The notes beneath the pieces are model-generated. The model was not told the origin of the DNA, did not search any database, and worked only from the letters and a program-made list of their open reading frames with translations. The translations under genes were made by a program, and so were the position numbers. 64,000 nt of DNA from Nesterenkonia sp. E16_10 (GTDB lineage Bacteria; Actinomycetota; Actinomycetes; Actinomycetales; Micrococcaceae), in the NCBI RefSeq assembly GCF_017347085.1, contig NZ_JADPSA010000023.1:1-64000 (forward strand). Reading direction: 5' to 3'. Of the stretch, positions 1 through 8,347 are shown in pieces; the first letter of the stretch is position 1, and the number at the start of each line of letters is the position of its first letter.

Positions 1-40
1 CTGGGTAGCCCAGGAACTCAATGATCGACCACGGAAAAGA

Positions 41-1317
41 CTAGGTTTTCAGAAGCCGATCGAACTGATCGAAGACCTCCTGTTGCAATGACCGCCAGAA
101 TCCGCCCATCCCCTTGCGTGCTGCCGCAGCCTCGGGAGGATCAAGAGGAAATCGGTACACGCGGTAGTGACTGCTTTGGCTCGTGGACTGTTCCGGTTCG
201 CTCGAAGAGAGATGGCTCAGCGTGAGGTCGATCAGGTCTACAAGGTCCTGGGCTGAGACGCGTGAGAAATCGATGTCGCTAATCGCTTGGAACCTCAGTG
301 CACCGTCACCGTAGAACGCCGGCGTGGTTCTGCGTCGCGTGTTCCTGCGTCCGTCCTTCATTGGGGCGCCTTTGAGGCCGTGGACGATGACGGCTTCCCC
401 ATCGCCCCGTGCTGCCGGACGGCTAGATTTCCCTCGGGACAGCGCTCCTCCGAGGTCAGAACGGTGCTGTGTGAGTCGGGCGTGGAGAGCATGGTGGTCG
501 ATGGCGTGCTCCATGCTGTGGGCTAGGGCGTATGCGGCGCGGCGGACTTCCTCGTCTTCTTTGTGCCCCGGGCGAGGGTCGAAGTCCACGCCGAAGCGGA
601 GTTCACCTCCGGATTTGTTGTCCCGCCATCGGACCTCGGCGATGAAGGTTGGGTCTTCGCCTTCGCCTCAAATCGGGGCCCATGCTTTGATGATTGGAAG
701 GCCCCCACCGCTGCTGACATCGGCGACGGCCATGTACCCACGTGAGTGGAGCTCCTTCACAAGACGTCGGGTGACGACACGGGCTAGGAACTTCTGTTTC
801 AACTCATCGAGTTGCAGGCCACCTTCGGCTGCGCCAGCCTCGAGCACCCCAGAGATTATTCGGTCCCATTCCTTCAAGAGCGTGGCTGCCTCACGTGCGA
901 GGGAGCGTGCGAGCTCGTCCTGAGAAGACTCCCATCCGCTGAACAGACTGCTCAGACTCTGGAACTTCCAGCGCTCGGAGACCTCTGATAAGCGCACCTC
1001 GTCTGCGCTGAGTGCCGCGAGGTAGAGATCGAGATCCGGATCCAACGCTTCGTATTTATCTTGCTGTTGAGGGGACATTAGGTGACCCAGCTTTGCTTCA
1101 ATCACTGCGCCCTTGGCGCCGGAGGTAAGCAACAGGTCGGCGTCGTTAGCGGCAGATGCCTCTCGAACGAGGTCGTCTGGGACGAACCCGACGAGTGGTT
1201 CCCAGGGGCCGGGTCCCAGTCTCTCAGGAACTGGATGAGGTCTGACACGTTGGTCTCTTGGGCTAGAAGGCGTTCGAGTCGTCTTCCACGCACCCATGGT
1301 GCTCCGGTTCTCTCCAT
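41..1317 (-). pseudogene. Broken PD-(D/E)XK nuclease-like gene
   Basis: Reading leftward from the ATG at 1317, the first 33 or so codons look like a normal protein start (MERTGAPWVRGRRLERLL). That frame is lost near 1200-1215, and the natural-looking sequence continues in another frame (WEPLVGFVPDDLVREA). A TGA at 668-670 then stops it. The same frame continues without interruption past this TGA (GEGEDPTFIAEVRWRDNKSG) to a TAG at 41-43. A CGA-to-TGA change would explain the stop. The middle part has the nuclease-like pattern NDADLLL-x8-VIEAK, fitting the D...E-x-K core of PD-(D/E)XK folds. No specific family was recognised. An alternative is that the ATG at 1297, which has GGAG four bases upstream, makes a 209-residue protein. 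The out-of-frame look of that N-terminus makes decay more likely. Composition is more A/T-rich than the catabolic genes to the right. Confidence 0.5.
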
Positions 1318-1465
1318 AGATGGGATTGTGGCACGACAGACTCTGTTGTCTCGCTGCTGGTGATGACTACCCGATCCGACTGAGACACCGCTGCGAGAGT
1401 GCGCAGGCCACCCTCGACCGCGAGATCTCCCGAGCTTCTACCGGGGGAGAGATGTCTCATCCACC

Positions 1466-1496
1466 GTCTTGCAACCAAGGGTTGCAAGACAGCGTG
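1466..1496. repeat. Hairpin repeat, copy 1
   Basis: GTCTTGCAACC (1466-1476) and GGTTGCAAGAC (1480-1490) form a perfect 11-bp inverted repeat with a 3-base loop. No T-run follows it, so it is not a standard intrinsic terminator. It lies just beyond the 3' end of the MFS gene. A clearly related but imperfect copy sits at 4721-4750 in the same orientation, so the two copies flank the ABC-F/MFS module. The rest of 1318-1558 holds nothing else I can identify. Confidence 0.6.
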
Positions 1497-1558
1497 TACT
1501 CGGTGACTCGTTAGGAGGTGGGTCCACTCCGGCGGAACCGGAACGGACCCACCTTGGC

Positions 1559-2821
1559 TTACGTATCCAACGGACGCTGCAACTCGGTAGACCCCATCTG
1601 GCCGGCAACCAGGGCGACGAGCGCAAGGACTGTCGGTACGATCCCCGCGACGAAAAAGATCGTTTCGATCGGAACCACCAGAGACAACGGTCCTGCGATA
1701 GCAATCGAGACTGGCATGAACGCGATCGATACAAAGAAGTCCAGACTTGCGACTCGACCGATCATCTCCTTTGGAACTAGGCGTTGCAGCAGGGTTCCCC
1801 AGATCACGACACCCGCACCAGTTGCTGCACCGACAAGGAAGAGTGCGGCGAGCATCAGGAGCAGCTGGTCCGCGAGACCAATCAGCATGAGGGGCAGGGT
1901 GCCCCCGCCCCAGCACAGGATCATGAAGGTGAGATACCGCCGGGGAAGCCGAATCGATGACACCACCAATGAGCCGACTGCACCACCCACCCCGTAGGCA
2001 GCGAGAAGAAGGCCGAAGGTAGCTTCAGCATCCTCGAAACGCTCCCTCGTGAGGAAGGGGAGGAGTACATCGATCGGACCTTGGATGATCAGGGCTAAGG
2101 ATGAACCGAATATCAGGGTCCAGAGCAGCCAGCGGGTTCGAGCTACGTATTTCACGCCGGTCTTGAGGTCTCCCCACACGCTGGTGCGCTCTGGACTGTG
2201 GGAGCCTGTGTTCTCGTCGCGGTGGCTGAGAAGCAGGGTCAGGAGGAACGCCAGGACATAGGACGCGGCAACGATGGCGGCTCCAATGGCGGGGAAGAAC
2301 GCGCCGACGATGATTCCGCCCAGCGCCGGGCCTAGGCCTTGGGCCATGGATGGGCGTAGTGCGCCTTCGAGGCCGTTGGCTGCGAGGAGCTGCTCCGAGG
2401 GTAGGACCTGGGGCAGATACGCGCTGTAGGCGGGGTAGAAGAACGCGCTTCCGGCGCCCATGACGAATGAAGCTGCGCCGACGTGCCACAACTCGATCGA
2501 TCCGGTCAGAGACAACATGGCAATCGCCGTCAGCACAACGGCGGTACACCCATGCACTGTGATCATGATGCGTCGTTTCGAGAACCGATCGGCCACGACG
2601 CCACCGAGGACCGAAAAGGCGAACAGCCCGAGGCTCATACCCGTGGCCACTGCCGAGAGCGCCAGAGGGCTGTCGTTGAGGGCGAGTACTTGGAAGACCA
2701 TCACGATCGTCCACATGCCAGTGCCGAACATTTCGATTCCCACCGTGGCGAAGAGCAGTCGGTAGTCTCTCGAGTTCAGCGGCAGGAGGGCCCGGAATCG
2801 AGGTTCGTTCCGGGGGTTCAT
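1559..2821 (-). CDS. MFS drug exporter, Mef-like
   Basis: A 420-residue major facilitator with about twelve hydrophobic segments. The loop motif GGVVADRFSKRR between TM2 and TM3 is the MFS signature. The sequence is of the type grouped as macrolide/enterobactin exporters (MFS_3-like; MefA relatives). It would pump a drug out across the membrane by proton exchange. The start at 2821 is chosen because its ATG overlaps the stop of the upstream ABC-F gene as ATGA, which implies translational coupling; the open frame extends further upstream to 2869 inside that gene. Pairing with an ABC-F protein suggests a macrolide or related ribosome-binding substrate. The actual drug is inference. Confidence 0.8.
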   Translation of the reverse strand: MNPRNEPRFRALLPLNSRDYRLLFATVGIEMFGTGMWTIVMVFQVLALNDSPLALSAVATGMSLGLFAFSVLGGVVADRFSKRRIMITVHGCTAVVLTAIAMLSLTGSIELWHVGAASFVMGAGSAFFYPAYSAYLPQVLPSEQLLAANGLEGALRPSMAQGLGPALGGIIVGAFFPAIGAAIVAASYVLAFLLTLLLSHRDENTGSHSPERTSVWGDLKTGVKYVARTRWLLWTLIFGSSLALIIQGPIDVLLPFLTRERFEDAEATFGLLLAAYGVGGAVGSLVVSSIRLPRRYLTFMILCWGGGTLPLMLIGLADQLLLMLAALFLVGAATGAGVVIWGTLLQRLVPKEMIGRVASLDFFVSIAFMPVSIAIAGPLSLVVPIETIFFVAGIVPTVLALVALVAGQMGSTELQRPLDT

Positions 2822-4473
2822 GCTCGTGCCTCCGCTGCGGTGGTCTCGCTCAGGCGAAGTTGAGGCCACTCCCGGACGTCGCGCAGGAGCTGCCGATCAT
2901 GGGTGGAGACGATGACAGCTGCAGTCGTGGCTTGGAGTGCTTCGGTGAGTTCATCCACCAGTGCGATGGAGAGGTGGTTGGTGGGCTCGTCGAGAAGGAG
3001 GAGCTGGGGTTTGGTTGCCAGGACGAGTGCGAGGTCGAGTCGTCGCTGTTGTCCCATCGAGAGTTCGCCGATCCTTTTCCCTGCTTCTCTGGGACGCAAG
3101 AGGCCAAGCTGTGAGAGTCCGATGGCCTCTGAGGGGTTTAATGTGCCCCGTGAGATGAGCTCGTCGACGATGGAAGCGAAGTGTTGGCTTGCTCGCTGTT
3201 CCTGAGGCAACGTGGATTCCTGGTGCAAGAATCCGAGGCGGATACTTCCGGGCATCCTTACAGACCCTGTATCCGGGGACAGCTCACCGGCGAGAATGCC
3301 GAGGAGGGTGGACTTTCCTGCTCCGTTGGGGCCTGTCACGACGAGACGTCCCCGATGGGATAGCTCAAAGGTGACAGTTTTCGGGAGCCTTCCCGACAGA
3401 CTCACCTCTTCGACGGTGAGCAGGGTTGCCCCAGTCCGTGTCGGCAGACCTGGGAATCGAAAGTACTGCGGTGGCTCTGGCACGGTCACGGCGTTGGCGT
3501 CCAGGGCTTCCTGCCGTCTATGGACGTTCTTCACCAGCCCGCCCGCACGGGTAGCCCGTCCGTGCTTATTGGTGCCTTTATCGGGTCGCCAGCCGGAGAC
3601 AAGCCGGTTCTGCGCAGCGCTGAGACTGTCTTGGAGACGTGCTTGTTCGGCCTGCTGGCGCTGATATTCCTGTTCCCAGCGCTGGCGTTCAGCGAGTCGT
3701 CCCTCCCGATATCCGCTGTAGCCATTGCCATAGACGCGCGGGCGCTGATCCATGGTGGGGTCCAGGTCGATGATGGTCTCTGCCACGTCTGAGAGCAGCG
3801 CACGGTCGTGGCTGACGAGGACGACTCCTCCCTTGCGCGCACGTAGCGTCGCGCTGAGGTAGTCCAGACCGCTGCGGTCGAGGTGATTCGTGGGCTCATC
3901 GAGGAGCAAAAAGTCGTCGTCGGCTCCCAGCAGGCATGCCAGGCGCACTCGGTAGCGTTGTCCCACCGAGAGATCGGCGAGCAACCGGGAGGTGTCGGTC
4001 TCTGCTTCGAGTGCTTCGAGCGCGACTTCAACGCGTCGCTCGGCTTCCCAGGCGTCGAGCGCTTCGGCCGTCTCCAGAGCGGCTGTGTAGGCATCGGTCG
4101 CACCCTCTTCATTCTCGGCCAACGCCCGCGCGGTGTGGTCGAGGGTTTCGAGAGCTTCCAAGGATTCACTGATTGCTTCAGCGATTGCTTGGCCGACGGT
4201 TCGATCCTCTGTAGCCGACATTTCTTGGTCTGCCATTCCGATCGTGCCGAAACGTTGGACGGTGCCGCCTTGTGGGGAGAGTGTGCCGGCGAGAACGTGG
4301 AGCAGAGTGGATTTGCCGCGTCCGTTCTCACCGACGATCGCAATACGAGACTCTGGGGTCACGGTGAGGCTGATGTTGTTGAGGACGGGACTCGCACCGC
4401 GGATGACAGAGACATCGGTGGCAACTAATTGTGCGCTATGGCGCGGGGAATGGGGGTGAGTGGGGGTAGACAT
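2818..4473 (-). CDS. ABC-F ribosomal protection protein
   Basis: A 551-residue soluble ATPase with two ABC domains and no membrane segment, the ABC-F layout. Walker A motifs are at residues 48-55 (GENGRGKS) and 381-388 (GPNGAGKS). The signatures are LSVGQ (168-172) and LSMGQ (471-475), and the Walker B/switch parts are LLLDEPTNHLD (around 192) and LLLDEPTNHLS (around 495). The charged linker between the domains (about 255-335) matches the position of the antibiotic-resistance domain that reaches the peptidyl-transferase centre. Known relatives (MsrD/E, TlrC, OleB types) dislodge macrolides, lincosamides or streptogramins from ribosomes. The start at 4473 has AGAGGAA six bases upstream; a longer frame from 4518 lacks such a site. 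It is coupled to the MFS gene and preceded by a short leader ORF, so drug-inducible expression is likely. Exact resistance spectrum unknown. Confidence 0.85.
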   Translation of the reverse strand: MSTPTHPHSPRHSAQLVATDVSVIRGASPVLNNISLTVTPESRIAIVGENGRGKSTLLHVLAGTLSPQGGTVQRFGTIGMADQEMSATEDRTVGQAIAEAISESLEALETLDHTARALAENEEGATDAYTAALETAEALDAWEAERRVEVALEALEAETDTSRLLADLSVGQRYRVRLACLLGADDDFLLLDEPTNHLDRSGLDYLSATLRARKGGVVLVSHDRALLSDVAETIIDLDPTMDQRPRVYGNGYSGYREGRLAERQRWEQEYQRQQAEQARLQDSLSAAQNRLVSGWRPDKGTNKHGRATRAGGLVKNVHRRQEALDANAVTVPEPPQYFRFPGLPTRTGATLLTVEEVSLSGRLPKTVTFELSHRGRLVVTGPNGAGKSTLLGILAGELSPDTGSVRMPGSIRLGFLHQESTLPQEQRASQHFASIVDELISRGTLNPSEAIGLSQLGLLRPREAGKRIGELSMGQQRRLDLALVLATKPQLLLLDEPTNHLSIALVDELTEALQATTAAVIVSTHDRQLLRDVREWPQLRLSETTAAEARA

Positions 4474-4491
4474 GTGATTCCTCTGGAAATG

Positions 4492-4529
4492 AGCACGCCG
4501 CACCAAGGCGGAAGGCAAGGAGGCGCGCT
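4492..4529 (-). promoter_or_regulatory. Leader stem before ABC-F RBS
   Basis: On the transcribed strand AGCGCGCC (4529-4522) can pair with GGCGTGCT (4499-4492). That gives eight pairs including one G-U, followed by CATTTCC and then the AGAGGAA ribosome site. It could be a weak attenuator or a structure that limits initiation. An inner CCGC/GCGG pairing competes with it. Upstream, TGACGG overlapping the leader stop codon is complementary to CCGTCA near 4536-4531. The pairings are visible; the regulatory role is inferred from position. Confidence 0.35.
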
Positions 4530-4613
4530 GATGACGGTGACCGATGAAGGGTCAGAACACGCGACCGCAATAGACCCGGAGTGGCTCAACGGGCGTAGCG
4601 GACCGGTTTTCCG

Positions 4614-4634
4614 TCAGAGGAAGTACAAATGCAT
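4614..4634 (-). CDS. Leader peptide MHLYFL (MsrDL-like)
   Basis: A six-codon ORF, ATG CAT TTG TAC TTC CTC TGA, ends 140 bases upstream of the ABC-F start. The product, MHLYFL, strongly resembles the msrD leader peptide (MYLIFM as I recall it), which arrests erythromycin-bound ribosomes at a UGA stop codon and so induces msrD. Length, hydrophobic/aromatic character, stop codon and position before an ABC-F/MFS pair all agree. No strong ribosome-binding site precedes it; a promoter at 4641-4668 would start transcription at or very near the ATG, so leaderless translation is plausible. Too short to be proven by sequence alone. Confidence 0.6.
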   Translation of the reverse strand: MHLYFL

Positions 4635-4640
4635 GTGAAT

Positions 4641-4668
4641 ATCGTAGGTCACCAACGTGTGACTGCAA
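4641..4668 (-). promoter_or_regulatory. Candidate promoter of ABC-F operon
   Basis: TTGCAG (4668-4663) and TACGAT (4646-4641) are separated by 16 bp, reading leftward, and match the sigma-70-type -35 and -10 boxes moderately. Transcription would start about 7 bases after TACGAT, at the leader-peptide ATG at 4634. A shifted -10, GATATT (4643-4638), is possible. Confidence 0.4.
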
Positions 4669-5049
4669 ACTTGCTCGGCCGGCCTGTTGGGGGTCTCTAG
4701 TCTCGGATGGGCCGATATGCCTTGCAGCCTGAGGGTTGGAAGACAGTGTGGGTGCCTGCGGAGAGGCCGTACGTGCGCAGTCCTCTTCCTCGCAGGTTTC
4801 GCGCATTGGCCGGTGGGACATGGCGTATGGAGAGCGACGAACTGTTGGCACGATCACCAGGGGAGAGCTGAAGGCTTCTGTCGGGCCGCCCGCGACGTTG
4901 GAATGATGAACCCTCTGTGGGAGCGATCCATCAAGCGCAACCTGTGTAGGAATCGCAGACGCAGTGACGTGTCCGGTGAGGGACGCTCCAGCGTGCAGGG
5001 TCACCCCGGTGTCGAACGAACGCGCTCCGGTCTCCCAGGTTCGGCCGAC
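4669..5049. other. Non-coding stretch with repeat copy 2
   Basis: No credible gene in these 381 bases; open frames here lack homology signals and ribosome sites. CTTGCAGCC-TGA-GGGTTGGAAG followed by ACAGTGTG (4721-4750) is a diverged copy of the hairpin repeat at 1466-1496 in the same orientation. Only four or so substitutions and one inserted base separate them over about 30 positions. The rest shows nothing I can name. The 3' end of the paa operon lies at 5050. Confidence 0.5.
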
Positions 5050-5820
5050 TCAGCGTCCCTGGAAGACCGGCTTGCGCTTCTGCTGGAACGCGGCGAACCC
5101 TTCGGTGTAGTCCGCGGAGTCACACAGCCGCCCCTGGGCGTGGTTCTCCGCCTCCAGTGATTCCCACAGCCCGATCCGTTGGTCCCGCACCGCAGCCACC
5201 AGGTTCTTGGACTCACGAAACGCCAGGGTGGCTCCTGCGGCCGCCACGGCCACCTTCTCCCGTGCGAAGTCGAGCAGCTCCTCGGCCGGCAGTGCCCGGG
5301 AGAAGAGTCCCGCGGTCACCGCTTCCGCGCCGGTCATCAGATCCGCGGTGTAGATCAGGTCCAGGGTCCGGTGCGCGCCGAGTCGCTCCGCGAAGAGCGC
5401 GTGTCCGCCGGAATCCAAGGTGGCGCCGAGAGCCGCGAAGGGAGAGCCGATCTTGGCGTTCTGCGCCACGTAAACCACATCGGTGGCGATGGCCAAGCCC
5501 AAGCCCACACCGAGGCAGGCGCCCTGCACCGCGGCGAAGGTCGGGGCGGGAAATGCCGCCATCCGGCGCATCAACGGGGTGACCTTCTCCTGCAGGTAGC
5601 CGAGCGCGTCGTCGGTGGCGGGCACCACGTTCGAGATATCCCGGCCGGCGCAGAAGCCCCGGCCCTCACCGCGCAGCAGCAGCGCGCGCACACCTGCGGC
5701 CTCCGCCTCCCGGTAGGCCGCATCGAGGTCATCGAGCGCCTGCTCATCCAGGGAGTTGAGCTTCTTCGGGGCGTCCAAGACGATCTTGGCGACGTTCTCG
5801 GTGATGCTCAGGCTGATCAT
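5050..5820 (-). CDS. Enoyl-CoA hydratase/isomerase, PaaG-like
   Basis: A 256-residue crotonase-fold protein. The oxyanion-hole segments are GFCAGRDISN (about 56-65) and QGACLGVGLGLA (about 99-110). It sits directly downstream of paaE in the same direction with a 24-base gap, so it is probably the last gene of the epoxidase operon. That context suggests the step after ring epoxidation, the isomerase that turns 1,2-epoxyphenylacetyl-CoA into the oxepin (PaaG role). A PaaF-type hydratase is the alternative. Start supported by TGGAGAGCCC before the ATG. Confidence 0.75.
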   Translation of the reverse strand: MISLSITENVAKIVLDAPKKLNSLDEQALDDLDAAYREAEAAGVRALLLRGEGRGFCAGRDISNVVPATDDALGYLQEKVTPLMRRMAAFPAPTFAAVQGACLGVGLGLAIATDVVYVAQNAKIGSPFAALGATLDSGGHALFAERLGAHRTLDLIYTADLMTGAEAVTAGLFSRALPAEELLDFAREKVAVAAAGATLAFRESKNLVAAVRDQRIGLWESLEAENHAQGRLCDSADYTEGFAAFQQKRKPVFQGR

Positions 5821-5844
5821 GGGCTCTCCAGGGTTGGGATGCGC

Positions 5845-6996
5845 TCAGGCGTCGTAGTCGACGACGAGCTGCTTGGAGGTGGGCCGGGTCTGGCAGGTCA
5901 GGATGTATCCGGCCTTGACCTCATCGGCCTCCAGCGCGAAGTTCTCCTCCATCTCGAAGTCTCCGGAGACGACCTTCGCGCGGCAGGTGCCGCAGACCCC
6001 TCCGGCGCAGGCGAAGGGCACATCGGGTCGGGCGCGCAGCGCGGCGTTGAGCACGGTCTCGCCCGAGCTCGCCGGCGAGGCGATCTGGCCGGTGAGCCCG
6101 TCCAGGGTGAACTCGATCTGTACGTTCTCGCCCTCCGGGTCGGCCTCGACCTTGCGGCCCTGCTGGCCCTCGGGGCGGTCCGGGCGTCCGGTGGTGAAGA
6201 GCTCGAACCGGATCTTGTCCTCGTCCACCCCCCGGGCGGCCAGGGAGTCCCGGGCCATCTGGACCAGCTCGAAGGGCCCGCAGAGGAACCACTCGTCGGT
6301 GTCGGGGACTCGCAGCACCTTGTCCAGCAGGTCGCTGAGCTTCTCCTCGTCGATCCGGCCGGTGAGCAGCGGGTTGATCCGCTGCTCGCGGCTGAGCACA
6401 TGATGGACCGCCAGTCGCGCGGGGTAGCGGTCCTTGAGGTCACCGAGCTCCTCGGCGAACATGACATCCCCGGCGGAGCGGTTGGCGTAGATCAGGTCGA
6501 AGGTGGAGTCCTTCGAGGCGGCCAGCACCGAGCGGGCGATGGCCATGATCGGGGTGATCCCGGAACCTGCGGCGAAGGCGACCAGATGCACGTCGGAGCG
6601 CAACGCTACGGCCTCCTCGGCGAGCTTGGCCGGGTTGTTCATCGAGGTGATCGCGGTCTTGGAGACGAAGGCCCCGGAGGGGTTCATCACCTCCATCTGA
6701 TCCCCGGGCTTGAGCGATTCATTGGCCCAGTTGGAGAACACCCCGCCGATGTCGCGCTTGATCGCCACCCGGATCTCACCGGGTGTCGGCTCGGTGCAGA
6801 TCGAGTAGGAGCGGCGGATCTCCTGGCCGTCGAGCTCGGTGCGCAGCGCCACGTATTGACCCGGCGCGTAGTCGAAGTCCTCCTGGAGCTCCGGGGGCAC
6901 CGCGAAGGTGACCTCCACGGAGTCCGCGGTGAGCGGGCGCACCTCGGAGACGGTGAGCGTGGAGAAGGACGCCCGGCGGCGGGTGGTCGTGGACAT
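5845..6996 (-). CDS. paaE: Phenylacetyl-CoA epoxidase reductase PaaE
   Basis: A 383-residue electron-transfer subunit that passes electrons from NAD(P)H to the di-iron epoxidase. The N-terminal FAD part contains RRSYSIC, the NAD-binding part contains GSGITPIMA, and the C-terminal plant-type [2Fe-2S] ferredoxin has the motif CAGGVCGTC plus a distal ILTCQ cysteine. The start at 6996 overlaps the paaD stop by one base (TGATG); the longer frame to 7059 lies inside paaD and is not used. Last of the five paaABCDE genes. Confidence 0.95.
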   Translation of the reverse strand: MSTTTRRRASFSTLTVSEVRPLTADSVEVTFAVPPELQEDFDYAPGQYVALRTELDGQEIRRSYSICTEPTPGEIRVAIKRDIGGVFSNWANESLKPGDQMEVMNPSGAFVSKTAITSMNNPAKLAEEAVALRSDVHLVAFAAGSGITPIMAIARSVLAASKDSTFDLIYANRSAGDVMFAEELGDLKDRYPARLAVHHVLSREQRINPLLTGRIDEEKLSDLLDKVLRVPDTDEWFLCGPFELVQMARDSLAARGVDEDKIRFELFTTGRPDRPEGQQGRKVEADPEGENVQIEFTLDGLTGQIASPASSGETVLNAALRARPDVPFACAGGVCGTCRAKVVSGDFEMEENFALEADEVKAGYILTCQTRPTSKQLVVDYDA

Positions 6997-7508
6997 CAGT
7001 GCACCTTGAAGTGGTCGAAGGGCTCCAGGCAGGCCCGGCACTGGTAGAGCGCCTTGCATGCGGTGGAGCCGAAGCGGGTCATCTCACGAGTATTGGGGGA
7101 GTCGCATCGGGGGCATTTCACGCTCAGACCCACACGGACCGGCCCCAGGGCTGCCTTGCCTGTGGGCGGGGCGATGCCGTATTCACGCAGCTTCGCCTTG
7201 CCCTCCTCGGTCATCCAGTCGGTGGTCCATGCCGGGTGCAGCACGGTCTCGATGCGCACCTTCTCGTGTCCGGCATGGCGCAGCGCGGCGGTGACATCGG
7301 CGTTGATCGTGTCCATGGCCGGGCAGCCGGAGTAGGTCGGGGTGATCACGACGACGGCGGTGCCGTCCTCATCCAGGCGTGCCTCGCGGAGGATTCCCAG
7401 ATCGGCGATGCTGAGCACCGGGATCTCTGGGTCGTTGACGCTCGCGGCGATCTCCCAGAGGGTGGCGCCGGGAGGCAGGGTCACTGTTTCTGGTCCCATC
7501 ACTGCCAT
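6996..7508 (-). CDS. paaD: PaaD, epoxidase maturation protein
   Basis: A 170-residue protein of the DUF59/MIP18 type followed by a zinc-ribbon-like tail. DPEIPVLSIADLGI and TPTYSGCPAM are typical of PaaD. CPRC plus CRAC near the C-terminus give a four-cysteine metal site. PaaD is needed for active epoxidase, probably in metal-centre assembly, and is not a catalytic subunit. The start at 7508 is chosen because AGAGGAG lies five bases upstream; the frame is open further to 7844 inside paaC. The gap from paaC is 11 bases. Confidence 0.92.
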   Translation of the reverse strand: MAVMGPETVTLPPGATLWEIAASVNDPEIPVLSIADLGILREARLDEDGTAVVVITPTYSGCPAMDTINADVTAALRHAGHEKVRIETVLHPAWTTDWMTEEGKAKLREYGIAPPTGKAALGPVRVGLSVKCPRCDSPNTREMTRFGSTACKALYQCRACLEPFDHFKVH

Positions 7509-7519
7509 GAGTGCTCCTC

Positions 7520-8347
7520 TCACCAGGTGGCTCCGGGGTGCTGGCGGGCCAGCACCTGCATCTCGGCCAGGATCAGTCCGCGCTGTTCGGAGTGGCGCCC
7601 GGACCGGTCGGCGCCGTGGGCCCCGGACATGTCGGGGATGCTCAGCCCTGCCTCTTCGATGACCTGGTGGAGCCGGTTCAGCGTGGGCTCGCGCAGGGTG
7701 GAGGGCAGCACCGCGATATCGCCGAGCTCGGTGATCGGCTCCACGTCGGTGAAGAGCTCCTCGACGTAGGACCAGACCGAGTCCAGGCCGGCCTGGACGC
7801 GTTGGGCGGACTCCTGCGTGCCCAGGCCCAGCCGCAGCATCCACTGGGCGGCGTGATCCTGGTGGTAGTCCACCTCTTTGAGTGCCTTCTCGGCGATGGC
7901 CGCGAGGGTGGTGTCGGTGGACTGCACCAGTCGGCTGTAGAGCTCGTGCTGGTAGAAGCTGAAGATCAGCTGGCGCGCGATGGTCTTGCCGAAGTCCCCG
8001 TTCTCCTGCTCCACCAGGCGGCAGGAGCGGAACTCCTCCTCCGGGCGGAAGTACGCGAGGTCGTCCTCGGTCTTGTCCCAGGCGGTGCCGGCGTAGGTGA
8101 GCAGGAAGCGGGCGTGACCCAGCAGGTCCAGCGCGATGTTCGCCAGGGCGACATCCTCCTCCAGCTCGGGGGCCCGGGAGACCCAGGCGCCCAGGCGCTG
8201 GGAGAGGATCAGCGCGTCGTCGCCCAGCAGCAGCGCGTAGCGGGCGGTGGCGTCCTCGGCCTTGGCTCCGGAGGAGGCGATCTCCTCGGCGGTGATCGCC
8301 TCGCCCTGGGACTGGCGGGTGGCGGAGTCATGCGATGCGAAGCTCAC
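7520..8347 (-). CDS. paaC: Phenylacetyl-CoA epoxidase subunit PaaC
   Basis: A 275-residue ferritin-like helical protein, the structural partner of PaaA in the 1,2-phenylacetyl-CoA epoxidase. It shows the family pattern NIALDLLGHARFLL and VDYHQDHAAQWMLRLG. It starts with GTG at 8347, overlapping the paaB stop as GTGA, so translation is coupled. Length and composition are normal for the family. Confidence 0.95.
   Translation of the reverse strand: MSFASHDSATRQSQGEAITAEEIASSGAKAEDATARYALLLGDDALILSQRLGAWVSRAPELEEDVALANIALDLLGHARFLLTYAGTAWDKTEDDLAYFRPEEEFRSCRLVEQENGDFGKTIARQLIFSFYQHELYSRLVQSTDTTLAAIAEKALKEVDYHQDHAAQWMLRLGLGTQESAQRVQAGLDSVWSYVEELFTDVEPITELGDIAVLPSTLREPTLNRLHQVIEEAGLSIPDMSGAHGADRSGRHSEQRGLILAEMQVLARQHPGATW

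Noticed and set aside
4552-5004. 150-codon minus-strand ORF upstream of the ABC-F gene
   Set aside because: Low-complexity, no motif, covers the leader promoter and the repeat copy; more likely untranslated leader and upstream DNA.
5179-7047. A 622-codon + strand frame opposite paaE and the PaaG-like gene
   Set aside because: Antisense shadow; the minus-strand genes have clear motifs and coupled starts.
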